NCBI GenBank assembly: GCA_027946365.1
Contig: JAPEUQ010000026.1
Location: 1 to 58,671 of the forward strand
Direction of reading: 5' to 3'
DNA length: 58,671 nucleotides
Origin: Kalmusia sp. IMI 367209
Lineage: Eukaryota; Ascomycota; Dothideomycetes; Pleosporales; Didymosphaeriaceae
Under the pieces are notes generated by a model. That model was not told the origin of the DNA and searched no databases. It worked only from the letters and a program-made list of their open reading frames with translations. The translations under genes were made by a program, and so were the position numbers. Shown here in pieces: positions 25,693-38,206 of the stretch (its first letter is position 1; each line of letters opens with the position of its first letter).

Positions 25693-25794
25693 CTAATTCT
25701 ATTTTATTTTATATTTCGTTTTAGGTTCCATTTTATGCTAATCAAAGGGCCGTTACATGTATCTAGATAGTTAAGAGGATGTCGTGGTAGTTCT

Positions 25795-26010
25795 GACTTA
25801 GATCTTAAACTTATGCCTAGATCATGCACAGATCAGGTACGTTCTAGGTAAGTTATTATAGTATATAGGTTGAACAAGCTACTAGAAACAGCCGTAGTCT
25901 ATGATTTACCTTAGTAGTCTACGAAAACCTTCTATAGTCTATAATAGATTATAGTGAAGGGTCAACTTTTCTAGTCTATAATGAATTTCTAAAACGTCAT
26001 TAATAAGTAA
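25795..26010 (+). repeat. LTR-like fragment 2
   Basis: Contains AGATCATGCACAGATCAGG and GTTCTAGGTAAGTTATTATAG (compare 15,775 onward), then ACCTTCTATAGTCTATAATAG and a TCTAGTCTATAATGAA variant. The TAGTCTATAATAGAC motif is the hallmark of the other LTR-like fragments at 46.7, 48.7-48.9, 50.0 and 55.1-55.4 kb. Confidence 0.5.
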
Positions 26011-26770
26011 TCTATCTAATCCTAAACATACTAATAGACTTAATAAAGTTATAATATCTTTAAATATATCTTTATAATTAAAAGTAAAAGAGAAGTATTT
26101 TTATCCTTTTTAGTATAGTACTCTTTAGAATTATATATAATTTCTCTATACTATATTACTAGTCTACTATAGTATACTTCTTTTAAAATAAGAAAGATAC
26201 TATCCTATAATAGCCCAACTAGAGGAGTAGAAAAAAAGGAAAGGATAGAAAGAACCCTATAATTTTTATCTAGATAGTTTAAACTTATATTCTCTTATAT
26301 TATTTAAAAAGAGCTAAGGAAAAAATTTCTCTCTTTTTTAAATATTCTATATAAAGAATTACTTAGAGTAGAGATAACTATTTTAGAACTTAATAATTAA
26401 TAGAGATTACTAATATAATAGACTTATATATAAATCTATATTTTTTTTTTATTTTATAATATATTTTATTAATTCTATATTATTTACGCTAAATTTAATA
26501 CCCATTTATTATTTAAAATTAATATAATTAAAAATAGAAGAGAATAATAACTATATTTTTTTTACTATTTTTAAAAATAATATATAGTTCTTAATAAATA
26601 GATATATTTAAATAAACCTATTAATATTATATATAAAATAGTTAAATATATTAATTAAAATTATAGATAAATTCTATTTAGAATCTATCTTATTATAATT
26701 TAAAATAAGGAGTAAATTATCTTTTAGGATTAATTCTTTTTAATGAATAAGATTTTAGCTATTACTTTTT
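26011..26770. other. AT-rich stretch without recognisable content
   Basis: Composed almost only of A and T, with no frame or tandem unit seen. It adjoins the right inverted arm. Confidence 0.4.
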
Positions 26771-26774
26771 AATT

Positions 26775-27058
26775 TACTATATATTTTTTCTATTTATTAG
26801 ATTTCCTACTTTATAATACTATTATAAAATATTATATGTCTCTTCTAGTCTCTCTTAGTCTTTTGTAGTCTCTTATAGTATATAATCTCTTATAGTCTCT
26901 TATATTATATAGTCTCTCGTAGTCTCTTATAGTTCTATGTAGTCTATTATATAGTATAGTCTCTCATAGTGCTTTACGGAATATGGACTGTTATACTCTC
27001 CTATAAACTATAAAGTATAGTAGAGGTTTAGTATAGACTATATATTATTGATTAGGAT
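26775..27058 (-). repeat. right arm of inverted repeat
   Basis: Reverse complement of the ends of 14,735-15,525, with only about 130 bp of the TCTCTTATAGTCTCTTA tandem array retained. TATTTTTTCTATTTATTAGAT and GTATAGTAGAGGTTTAGTA mark its two edges. Confidence 0.75.
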
Positions 27059-27192
27059 AGGGTATATAGTAGTATAGAGTATAGAAATTATATAGACTAC
27101 TATATTAGTCTTTCTAAAAATTAACTTTATAGAACCTCTAACTTATAGTTATTAGTTAATATAAAATATATAAACCTTCTATAAATTTTAGA
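27059..27192 (+). repeat. direct repeat B, right copy
   Basis: Matches 15,600-15,745 in the same orientation, directly abutting the inverted arm. On the left, about 75 bp separates the two modules. Confidence 0.7.
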
Positions 27193-28140
27193 ATTTTAAA
27201 AAAAGCCTATTTATCTTATATTGTTATTAGTATTTTTAAATAAATAAATAATATCATTAATATTTTTTTATATAGTATAGTATAGAGTCTTTAGGTCTAT
27301 TATAAAGTCTTATATTAACTCTTATAGATTATAATAGAATATAATCTCATATAGTTTCTTTACTCTCTTATAGACACTTATAGACTTTAGTAGAGTAAAG
27401 TTTAGAATAGTCTACTATAGACTATAACATAATATAGACTAGAATAGATTATAATAAACTCTAGGATATTATAGACTAGGGTAGACTCTTATAGATCCTA
27501 CTATAGTATAGAATATCATAGACTATAGTATAATATAGACTTAGATAAACTCCTATAGATTCTACTATAGAACAGTCTCTCTTTAGTATGTATAAAGACC
27601 TCTTCCTTTCTATTTAAGTTTAGATACTAATTGGATTATTGATTAGGGTTTCTAATATTCTTGTATATCTTTAAGAAAGAATTTTATTAGATATCATTAC
27701 TGTCGACTGATACGTAAAGAAGGATTCTTAAAATCTAGGTAAAAGGTATTCCATTCTCTATTTATATTAAGGTTCCTAGGCTTCTTTTTTTACTCCCCTC
27801 ATCTTGGTTGACGCCAGGCTAGTAGTTAGCTATTATTCTTTATTTTTATAAGTTGAGTAAGTTTAGTTAGCCCTACTTTATATATAAGACATTCTTTATT
27901 GATTTCTTTTATGAGGCCGTACTAGGATTTCCATAAGTTACTATAGTTTATTATAGACTATTAGAGACTGTCGGAGATTAATGGGGACTATTATAGACTG
28001 TTATTAACTAGAGCAGACTGGCGTACTTAGCCATCCTATCTAATAATAGTATAAGGTTTTCTAGAGAGTAGTATAGGATATAGAATACTATAGACTACTA
28101 TAGTATATAGAGCTCTAGATACTACCGTAACGATATAGTC
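27193..28140. repeat. TATAGACT-rich LTR-like sequence
   Basis: Repeated motifs of TATAGACT(A/C)TAATAGA type recur at 10-40 bp spacing (27,290-27,580 and 27,940-28,110), both as direct and inverted copies. A less AT-rich patch lies at about 27,790-27,830. No coding frame was recognised. It seems to be LTR or subtelomeric repeat debris into which the transposon at 28.15 kb inserted. Confidence 0.4.
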
Positions 28141-28144
28141 TGTA

Positions 28145-30236
28145 TGCACGTGGGACAGTCAATATACGCGTATTATAAACATATTAACTTTTTAACACCA
28201 GCTTTCTCAGCCAATATAGATTCTATTAAGGCTATAATTATAGGATTAGAATCTTAAGATTCTATTTAAATAACTAGCGTATATGGAGATCGCAAAAAGA
28301 CTCGGCGTTATATAAACTATCTTAGCGCGAAGGCATAGAGCTTTTACGTAGTTATATAAAGCTACGGATTCCAAACGTAGTAAATAAGTAAATAATAAGA
28401 AAAAGAGCTTATATAATATGTAAAAAAGCTCACTAAACGAGGCCTAATATCTATAAGATAGCTAATTTAACATTTTATAAGTTCTATTGCTCAAACTACT
28501 ATTAGTATAAAGTGGGTAGATTAGTTTATTAAGTAGAATAGTAACGCCCTTATTTTAAAATGGGCGACTGGAATTAATAGTAACCGATATAAAGTAAATT
28601 CAGAAGTAAGATATAAGCTATACTTAAGCTACTATAGTAAAAGATCTCTTAGTATAAAATTAAAAAAGTTAAGTATCTATAATATAGATGAAAATGGCTT
28701 CCTAGTTGATAACATCTCTAGAATAAAGCGGATTTACAACAGATCTCTATATAAATATAAATAAGTAATATAGCCAATATAAGATGGAAATCGTGAGTGG
28801 ATTTTAGTTTAGCCTATCTATGCGTTGATGAATCTACTATAAAACCAGCCCTTATTTATTAGTCCGATTCAGAAGATCTACAATAAAGCTAGCTATAAGA
28901 GATTAACTTAGAAATCTAAATCTTTATTACAGCGTTAAGCTATGGCTGAATAAATAATAAAATAGGCCTTATATGACTTATATAGATGTTTAATCACTAT
29001 ACTAAGGAGGAATCATAATAAGTCTATCAACTCCTTATCCTTGATAGGCATGTTTCCACGTAACTATTAATTTCATCGACTATTGCGACGAGTAAAGAAT
29101 CCTACTTACTATTCTACATCTCCTTATATAATACTTACCTTATAGTTACTTAACGTCTGCGTTTTTAAAAGTCTCTCAGCTGGCTACTTAGCTGAGTTGT
29201 CAGCCTTTCTACTAAACAGTTAAGAGCTAATCCTAATAACTAAAAGAGACTTTTATAGCTTATTCTAGAACGCCTGGGTTATATCCGTCAGTGAGGCTTT
29301 AATTTTAAAATCTTTTAAAGCAACTGGCATTGCGCCCCTAGATAGAGAGCCTATCCTTCAAAAAATTTATCAACCAACCTAAGTAAGACTCTCGCGAAAG
29401 TTTAAATTCTTTTAGTACTACTAACTTTAGAAAATATGATAGGCGTGTAAAAGCTATAAGCTTAGGAGACTAGAATTAAGTAGAGAAACTATGTTAAGAC
29501 GTCTATTCTTTAACTACTAAGTTAGAAATCTTTGCGCATAAGCTTTAAGATATTAAAAAAGCGCTAGTAGTAAAAGGTAGATATATAACTAAACGTCACG
29601 CTTTACCCATTAAGACGCCTCATAACTATTATGGAAGTGTAATCTACTGGTCGCCTAGCAAAGTGTAAAAGGCGCGTGATAATCTATAATAAGAAGAGGC
29701 TAAGGAAGTAAGTTTATAGCTTTAAAAATAAGAAGATATTTAGATTATAAAGGAGAATATACTGCTTAAAGGAAATCTAGCTGAATAAAGACGCGTTACT
29801 AGAGCTTAGACTTAAGTATCTAGAAAAAAGTAGAAGGCTGATGAGGCAGCTTAAAAAGTATAAACTTAAGAAGCTTAAAAAGCTTAAGAATAACTTCAGG
29901 ATCGCATCGAAGTTACTAAAAAAGAAAAGGAAAATATTATAAGACTTTCTATAAAAGTTATAATAAAAGATTAAGCTATATAGAAGACTATAGATACTAC
30001 TAAAGCTACTGAGGCTTCTTTATCTTAAATTTCCGTAGTGGCCGCGCGATTGAAAAGCCAACTAGATTATTATAATTTTACTAGCTAGTATTAATTTATA
30101 AGACTTATAGAGCTCTCTACTAAAATATCTTACTATAGTAGCTGTTGTTGTAAGTTTTACAGTCTTAGAAAGCTGCCTAAATTTTAGGTATTGGCGTGCA
30201 CTAACTATCCCGCGTATATAGACTATTTTGGCACGG
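28145..30236 (+). mobile_element. Fot1/pogo-type Tc1-mariner DNA transposon, complete but dead
   Basis: A 2.09-kb element, close to the usual 1.9-2.2 kb of Fot1-like elements. Its ends form imperfect terminal inverted repeats: ACAGTCAATATACGCG near the left end pairs with ATAGTCTATATACGCG on the reverse strand at the right end, 14 of 26 terminal bases matching. TA dinucleotides lie just outside both ends (28,143-28,144 and 30,237-30,238), as expected for the TA target of this superfamily. The interior carries one transposase remnant on the plus strand. Confidence 0.8.
28285..29960 (+). pseudogene. Fot1/pogo transposase (CENP-B HTH plus DDE_1), RIP-degraded
   Basis: The plus-strand reading has the family order. 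First comes a CENP-B-type DNA-binding part (LTKRGLISIRQLI, WVD then NSNALILKWATGINSNRYK, about 28,420-28,610). Next is the first catalytic Asp region IYNIDENGFL at 28,684-28,701 (family consensus MDEKGF). QDGNREWIL is at about 28,780-28,805. The second Asp is in LLILDRHVS at about 29,042. The third is in TL*LLNV (family LQPLDV) at 29,137-29,157, where GAC has become AAC so Asp is now Asn. ITKRDFYSLF*NAWV and SFKATGIAPLDREPIL at about 29,238-29,360 match the conserved carboxy-terminal block. Several frameshifts and TAA/TAG stops make it inactive. The tail to about 29,960 is Lys/Glu-rich. Confidence 0.88.
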
Positions 30237-30239
30237 TAG

Positions 30240-30480
30240 TTTCTAGAGTCCTATAGATTATTATTTTATTCTTTTCTTTTCTTCCCCTCCTCTCTAGCTA
30301 CTTGCTAGGTAGAAAGGCTACGGAAGCCAGTCTACCCTAGTAAGTAATAGTCTATAATAGTCTCTTCTTAATTATAGTTATTAATAATCTATAATCTTCT
30401 ATAGTAGACTATGGCGATCTCTATAGATTCCTAGTATTTATAGTATAACCTTATAGAGGGGGATACTAACGAGGAGAAGA
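30240..30480. other. LTR-like debris between transposon and next pseudogene
   Basis: Contains TAGTCTATAATAGTCTCTTC and CTATAGTAGACTATGG motifs like those at 27.3-28.1 kb, consistent with the transposon having inserted into this repeat. A short T/C-rich tract is at about 30,265-30,298. Confidence 0.4.
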
Positions 30481-33400
30481 AAACGTATATAGAATATAGG
30501 ATTAACTAAACTAGATTAGTACATAAATATTAGGATGGCTTTTAATAATTAGCTTAGCGTTAACTAGAATAATAAGTAAAACGAGAGGTCGTAATCTTAG
30601 AAGGATAGTTATAGAATTTTCAGCCCTCTTCATCTCGATGTAAGGACACTCTATATAGTATAGCTAGTAGTACTAATATATAAATACTATAAATCTACTT
30701 CCTACGCTTCCATTACCTTTAGCGTTTCACGATTCTACTATAAGGAAATGACTTATCTACTTCTAATACCCTCACAATGACTCTAGCCTTAAGAATATTT
30801 ACTATAGTTTAAATAAAGTATATTAAAAAGTTAATATATATCATTATAGGCGTACGATAACCTAGACGACACGATATATAAAAACTATAGAATAGAAGGG
30901 CACGACTTAATTTACTAATACTATAGATAGAAGCGCCCTCTTTATTATCTCTACACCCTCATCCCCGCGACCTTAAAGAATTTCTACTAGCGAGGACGCC
31001 TAAATACTAGACCCTAAAGCTCTACTATTAAGAAGCCCCTTATACGTTAAATAGCCCACTATTAGTCGTAGATAAGTTATCCTTATTACTATCTTTTACT
31101 AGCTCTCCTTTAATAATCGTGCTATCGATTCTACTATTAACCTTATGCTTATAAGTATATATTAGTTGGATGCTTATATTAATTAGTAAAGTATAATTAT
31201 AGTATTAAAGTATTAAGATTATATCCTTTAACTAACTAGATCTCTTTAGTTACTTTATAAACTACTAGACTTTATCTAGATATAGATATAGGTTAACTAT
31301 AATAATAATATTAGCGCCGCTTAGGTTAACGCCCTTAGCTATAATATTAATAATACTTATAAAGTATTAGACCGGGCTACTATACTAATTAAAGACGTTA
31401 ATACTAGTATAGTAGTTAGGCTACTATATTACTATATTTATATTTATAACCTACTGGTCATCTACTTTAGTCTACTTAGATATAAGAAACGCAACGTCAT
31501 CTTATCTAACTAATAGTATAATACCCTAGATGACTTAGATTAGTAGGGGATTAGGTAACTCTAAGGTTAAATAGACGCCTCGACTTACGATATAATAGAG
31601 GAGTATAGTAGAGGAAGCCTAGTATTAATAAGGATCTTATTATACTTATTCTTAGAATGGCCACTATACTTCTAGGTTTTATCTACCTTTTTAATATCCC
31701 TTATGAGCTACACCTACTTCATATCACCCTTAATTAGCTTAGAGAAGTTCTTATATATAAATAAGGCCTTAGGGTTATTATAGTATACTTCTAGAGATTT
31801 AGACTAAACGTCCAACTCCGGCTCTATAGCCAATAGTATAAGAGAGTCTAGGGGTTATACTAGTAAATATAATATAGAAGAAGACTCTATTAAGTGCCAT
31901 CGCCTATTTGGTTGGCTCTAGACCCTTGCGGCCGGAGGATATCCAATAGGCCATTAATTTATAGAGCCTATCCTCTTACCTACGCTTTAGCTTATTACTT
32001 ATTTGGCGTATGGACTCAATGTCCTCAGTTTAATAGATAAGTAGGATGGACTTAATATTTATACCTATTATACTAATTATATAGGCTGGCTAGTTATTTA
32101 GTCTAAGTATACTCTTATTTCGCTCTATTATAAAGGTTCACACCAGCTCAGCTAGAATTTAATTATAGTTATTAAGAAGTTCATCTCACCACTCTTATCA
32201 ATGGTATAGAGGAGGTCTAATTAATATTTTATAAGGGTCTTAAATGGCGGCTCTGAACGGGGTGCTACTAAGGATATAAATATAAGGTGGTAAAGGAGCT
32301 AGATATAAGTCTCTTTAAACTCTATACTATACCCTTTATCCCCTTCCTTAAGCTTATCTTAGTCATGCCAATGGGGACGAGAGCAGAACTCTTAATATAG
32401 TAGATAAAAATAGTAGGATTATTCGCCCTAGATATACTAGAGAGGCTGATGTACCTAAAGTACTCTCTAGAAGCCTAAAACTTCTATTACTATAACTTAA
32501 TATACGTGCTTAGGAGTTTTGACCGATAAGCTAAAAAGCCGTAAAACTCATCTTATACTATAAGGCTGATATTAAGAAGCCTACTATATATAAGCGTTTA
32601 GGGCTTCTTCCCTAGTTAAATAGCTATATCTATATATTAGAAGTCGCGGACCTTATTCGGGAAGGTATAAAATATTATAAGGATAAGATAGTTAGCTACT
32701 AGAAAGCTTATACGCTGCACGGTGGTATTAGTAGGAGGCATAATATAAATTAGCCCTCCTTAAATAGATTTAGAACCTAATATTTCCCATATAGCCTTAG
32801 AATTCTTAGGGTTAATAGAAAGTTACTAAAGGAGCGGCTCCTAGTTTAGCCTATATATTATTAAAGTTATATCTTTTAGGGTTATCTTTACTACTAAAGA
32901 TACGTTGGTGGCACTATATTTAGGCTCCTAAGAAGGAGGTAGCTAGTCTTCTTCTACTATCATACTATACTTCTACTTATAGGCGGCCATTTCTCGCTCA
33001 TATTATACTTATACCTAATTAAAGATATAAGAGATAGTGATCTTTCATCATATCCTTATATAGTATAAAAACCTTTAGGGGTATAAATATAAATATAAGG
33101 ATTAGGGTATTCTTTAAGAGTATTTCTAGATAGCTCACCTACTCTTTACTAGTATATAGGAGGATGTTAATAAGACTAATTCTACTAGACATCCGGTAAT
33201 AACGGGGGTGGGTCTAAGAGGACTAAATATATAGATATAAGAGAGAAAGTTTATTTTAAAAAGGGTATAGACCATCGCCTCTATATCCGCTAGGATGGTG
33301 CTTAAAGACGTCTAGGAACTCTCTATATATCCTCTCTAGGTTAGTGCGAGCGATCACTATAATAAGCTACTAATATATAATTTAGAATTAGATGATAGTA

Positions 33401-33953
33401 ATAATATCACCTAGATAGATCTTATTATATCTTATATTAGAGCCGTTAATGAGACCTCCCTTCCTTAGAAGTTAGTAGATATATTTAGTAAGAGTAACCT
33501 ACTAGTATAAAAAGAGACTATATTCTATTACTAATCCTTAAGTAACTGAGAATAGAATAATAATATAGTTATATAGCAACGCGTCTAGCGGAAGCATAAA
33601 TATCTTAATAATATTTAAGTAGTAGAACTTACTTAATTAACTATTTATCTTCTTTATCTCTTTAGAGATTACCGCCTCAGCCCTAATTATTAGTTAGCGG
33701 AGGAAACTATAAGTAAGCTAAAGAGACTAGAATATCTTTTTAAAGCTAGTAGCTTACGGCTAGTTATTTTATATATCTTAGTAGAGCTTCTAGTCTACTA
33801 GATTAAAGTCCTTACTATATAGCTACCTAAGGTTTTATAGCTCCCTAGTCTGGTCGATGGTCGCGTGAGTGGGAGGTAATATAAGAGATTTATTAACTAC
33901 TAGGGGATCTTTAATGGTCCCTTAACTATTCTTTTTTATATCTAGAGACTTTA

Positions 33954-34187
33954 TAGGCTTTACTTACTCTAAAGACTTTATAGGTAACGCCTACTAGTTT
34001 ATATCCTCCTAATAACTATCATCCGCCTACTTAAAAGGCTTTACTTACTCTAAAGGCTTTATAGGTAACTCTTACTAATTAGTATCTTTCTAGTAATTAT
34101 CTACTTACGTTAAAGGCTTTACTTACTCTAAAGACTTTATAGGTAATACTAGCTAACTAGTATCTTTCTAGCGGCTCTAGTCTACTA
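33954..34187 (-). repeat. three 78-bp repeats encoding 26-residue units
   Basis: GGCTTTACTTACTCTAAAG begins each unit at 33,954, 34,034 and 34,112 (periods 80 and 78). On the minus strand the unit reads LPIKSLE*VKP followed by a more variable 15 residues. The period is a near-multiple of three, which favours a protein-level repeat in the ancestor. Confidence 0.8.
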
Positions 34188-34274
34188 AAAGATTTATCTT
34201 TCTCTACGTTAGTATATTTACTTATACCGGTGGTACTCTTTAGGTCTTATATTAGAAGCGACCTATTACTATCC

Positions 34275-34400
34275 TTTAATATTATCTATATTACTATCTA
34301 TATTACTATCTTTATTACTCTCTTTATTACTATCTTTACTATTATATTTATTACTATCTTTATTATTATATTTATTATTATATTTATCGCTATCACTAAT
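34275..34400. repeat. TTATTA/CTATCTTTATTA simple repeat
   Basis: Imperfect trinucleotide-based repeat. It is open on both strands (34,230-34,478 plus, 34,298-34,525 minus) only because the repeat lacks stops. On the minus strand, in the frame of the giant pseudogene, it reads as an Asn/Lys/Asp/Ser linker (DSNKYNSKDSNKES). Confidence 0.85.
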
Positions 34401-35794
34401 ACTATAACTAGACTTAATAGTAAGCTTCTACTTCTTCGCAATAAGCTTACTAGCGTAGGTGGCCCTTCTCTAGTATAGTATAATACTATTATTATTACTA
34501 GGCTTAACGAGACTATTGCCATCATGGTTATAGTTACTAGGGTTAAGAAAAGTTATAAGCTTCCTACGCCCCTCTTATCTATATTGACCGTCCTTACTCT
34601 GTCTAGTGTAGCGCTATGGGAGACGTTAATAGATATCTTACTAATATACTTATTAAAGGAGTCTTCTAAAGGCTCTATAGTTGCTTAAATAATTTAATCC
34701 TCTAGGTTACTAATACTACCTTACCTATCTATAAAACGATTAATTAATGACCTCACTAATAGGGTTATCTATAGACCTAATATGGGTAAAGTGGATATAT
34801 TAAATAATTAATAATATGACTAAAGTAGGAGAAGGGTCTACTATATAGGCTACCATAAGTATAATATAGATGAATGAAATAATTAGATATTAGTTAAACA
34901 TGTATGAGATAGATATAAATACGTTATACTACGTTTTTAGGTACTGGGTAGCCCTGGCGTGAGCCGCTGGGACTCCCTAGACGCTTAGGGCCCTAGTAAC
35001 CCTACGGTAGCGTAATATAGATCTTAATATAGAATATATCTTTAGCGTATTACTTAAGAAGTGTGGTAAAGATATAGTTTAAAAATAAATATATATATTA
35101 CTCCTTATAGTCTACCCTAAAGTATACGCCTTCTATAAGGTCTAGACGCTTAACTTTAACTAGGTAGATAATAAGTAAATTAAGGTTAGCCACTTCCTCT
35201 TCTATATTATCAACCTACTATATAATCTTACCTAGCTTTAATATTTTAGACTCACGCTCGCCCTATGGGGTGACGACGATGTGGACGACTAGAAATATCT
35301 ATATAGATACTTAAGGGGCTGGCTTAGCTACTTACTTTGCATGTTTAGACGTGGGTATAGAAGTTAGGCCTATAGATCTGGCGCGTTTATTATAGTTACT
35401 ACGGGAGTCTCCTTTATTAATACTATTTCTTTTATACTATTTAGGACCTTTACTTTTCTAGAGGGTCTCATTAAGCGTATCTTAATCTAACTAGTTAACC
35501 CTATAACGGCCTTTTCAGCCTAGTTGGCTAGAGCTTAATCTTAAGGAACGGTGGTAAGGATGTCTTAGTATACTTAAATAATCCTCTTAAAGGAACTAAT
35601 CTTATTACCCTATAGATTAACATTATTAGGCTTAAGTTAATTAATATGGTCACTAATTTATACCTTTAGCGTTACTAGGTCTACCTTATTAAAACTAAAG
35701 CTAGTTAGAAGGTTAACGTCCTTAAGTAGATTATTATAGTTATTATACTATATTCTAGGATTACGCCCACGCGTTGTCGCCTATGGTAAATAGA

Positions 35795-35985
35795 GTAGGA
35801 AAATGCGTAGTCTACTATAGAAAGGAAAATAGCGTAGTCTATGGTAGAAGAGGGTAGAAGGGTAGTCTACTATAAAAGAAGAGGATAGAAGGGTAGTCTA
35901 CTATAGAAAAGAAAATAGCGTAGTCTACGGTAGAAGAGGGCGGAAGGGTAGTCTACTATAGTATAAAAAGGAGTATAGTTATTAC
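35795..35985. repeat. TAGTCTACTATAGAA minisatellite (26-31 bp units)
   Basis: Six units begin TAGTCTA at 35,808, 35,835, 35,863, 35,894, 35,920 and 35,949, with tails AAGGAAAATAGCG or AAGAGG(G/A)TAGAAGGG alternating. It lies just upstream of the giant minus-strand pseudogene. Confidence 0.85.
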
Positions 35986-36235
35986 TAGGGTAGCGTTATA
36001 GTAAAAGGATAATGGTAAATATAAGGAGAAGAGTTAGATACTTAGTAAAAGTAATAAGTTATATCTAATACGGCGTAGGAACTCTTTCTATAGTATCTCA
36101 CTAGGTGATAGAGAGCTATAGACTATAGTATATTAGAAGTAGAAGCTGCGGCAGTCTTCTATAGAATATAGTAGATAGTAGAATAAATAGCTATATAGAA
36201 TGGGCGCCATTATACTACACTAGAATTCTACGCAG

Positions 36236-37500
36236 GTCAGAGTTAAGATTATAGGGGACTACCCAGCCTAGCCCACTAGTATAGCACTATAATAGTAGGC
36301 TAGATAATAATTTAGCACCATTAAGCTCTTATAGATTATAATATGAGCGTATTTAAGGCCACCTTATAAGGAGACGCGGCCCACGACCGAAGTCGCTGAA
36401 AGCATAACCCTTATAAATAAAATATAGATAGGAGGGAAGAAAGGATGACGGATAGCTATACTAGTCCTTATTCTTAATAGATTATAGCACGCGGCCTATC
36501 TTAATGAATGAAGGCATCTCTCTAATCCTATACCCATCCTATATAGCTTAAAGAGGATACTAATGGGAGGACTATAGGCGCGCTAATAGCATAACTATAA
36601 TTTATCTTATAGTGGATTCTTTATTATCGCGTAGGCTGCACCGGGTATACTGAGAGGATAATGAGATTAGCTTACATCTATATAAAAGATAAGGCTCTTA
36701 CCCTATGGCTTTATAGGCTCTCCTAACCCCTAAGACATAGAAGGTAGGCCAACCCTAGATATAGTCATCTTAGCTATACTCCTTAATCTATTAGAAGACT
36801 ATTTTATATCGCTTCATTGTACCGTCGTAGGCAGGCCAACGATCTATAGCCCTAAGAAGATAAAGTAGACTATATCTCACCTCTATATATTATATTTAGG
36901 TGGTAGTATTCGTTTTGGAGCAGGACACGCTGGATATCCTCAAGTAAGTAAGGTGAGGGCGAAGGGGTAATAGCTAATATTTAGTATCTAGGTAGCTACG
37001 TTAATGGATATATCGCTATAATCCCTAGTTAACCCTAGATACTCCTATAACTATATTATATTGGCTGTAGGATCTTCCTCTATAAATAACATTACTTAGA
37101 GTCTTATATAGTTAGTAGAGGAGTAAGAGAAGACTTTAAAAAAAGAATAATAAAAAGAAAAAGAAATAGGATTAAAAAAAAAAAATATTATATTAAGTCG
37201 CTAGTTGGTCCGCCCATCTACCACTAGACTACGTAGACTATTTAGGTAAGCACGCTAGCGACGATATCTACTAAGACTCTAACTCCTATCTCTATTTTAT
37301 ACTCTCTTTTCTATATATATACGCACCCTCTATTTTATCATTTAGAGAGATGGTCTCTACTAAGGTTTATTTCTAAACCTTCTATTATACGCTCACACCA
37401 TAATCTATAAGAGCTTAACGGTGCTAAACTATTACCTAACCTACTACTATAGTGCTATGGTAGTGGGCTAGGTTAAATAGTCCCTATAATCTTAAATCTA
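36236..37500. mobile_element. 1.27-kb element with ~118-bp terminal inverted repeats
   Basis: The sequence at 36,236-36,353 is repeated as its reverse complement at 37,383-37,500. Shared landmarks are AAGATTATAGGG, CCTAGCCCACTA, ATAGCACTATA(A/G)TAGTAGG and TTAAGCTCTTATAGATTAT. RIP-type C/T and G/A differences separate the arms. The interior (36,354-37,382) has no recognised coding motif. It sits between two divergent pseudogenes, so it is either a non-autonomous inverted-repeat transposon inserted there or the shared intergenic region of a larger element. Target-site duplications were not determined. Confidence 0.6.
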
Positions 37501-38206
37501 ACCTTCTTATATATTATCTATTAATAATATATTTACTCGTCTCTTTACTTTACCGCCGCGTACGTGACGTAACGTAATGGTAATGTAAGTACCTTATCTA
37601 TTTACCTAATAACTAGCTCACCTAGTCTATAGTAATTCTCCTCTAGATATATAATCCTATCACCCAGCTCCCTCTCTCTATCCTTAATATCCTATATACC
37701 CTTTACATCCTTTATATCCTTAATACCTCTTTATTAAAAGCTTTATAAGTCTAACTACCTTATAGTAATTATGTGTCTCTATATATCTCCTCTAGAAGCC
37801 TAGAGTCTACTTTTTAAGTAAATTCCGTATTAGGCGTTCATTAGAATAGGTAAGCCGTAGTATAGTGCTAAAGCTAGACGAGGATCTACCTACTAACTAA
37901 CTTATAATAGGCCTATCTTAATATAAATCCCACGGATTAGTACCTTCTCATGGTAGATACCTCTAGCATATATAATCTAAGTAAGTTTACTAAAGATATT
38001 ATTATTTTTAAACTACTAGGCGATGTTAAAGTAGATAATAATAACTATAGTAAGACTAGTAATATTAGTAAGATTAATAATACTAGTAAAATCCTTCTAG
38101 AGTTAGATAGTATTACTCTCCTAGCTATTAAGATTATAAAATATTATATCTATAACTCCGCTGACTATGTGAAAGCAGCGTACCCTAGAAAGAGTTAATA
38201 ATTAAG

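Larger units (their letters stand above)
30500..35750 (-). pseudogene. giant unidentified minus-strand pseudogene, Gln/Asn-rich with internal repeats
   Basis: The minus strand can be read for about 5.2 kb, changing frame a few times, with stops nearly all TAA/TAG at plausible Gln sites. From the amino end: a helical, probably coiled-coil part at about 35,750-35,380 (SFNKVDLVTLKV...NQAEKAVIGLTS); an Asn/Asp/Lys/Ser low-complexity linker at about 34,430-34,270; three 26-residue repeats at 34,187-33,954; a helical part (LTYSFLRQLIIRAEAVISKE) at 33,840-33,430; MAAYKQKYSMIVEED, SINPKNSKAIWEILGS and MPPTNTTVQRISFL at 33,010-32,700; NNPKALFIYKNFSKLIKGDM at about 31,790-31,720; and SGLFNV*GAS near 31,060. 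I do not recognise a domain. It is divergent to the helicase pseudogene at 37.95 kb, with a 1.27-kb inverted-repeat element between. It could be one gene or two adjacent ones. Confidence 0.5.

Noticed and set aside
34230..34525. overlapping open frames on both strands, Ile-rich
   Set aside because: Generated by the TTATTA-type simple repeat. The giant pseudogene uses a third reading, giving an Asn/Lys/Asp linker.
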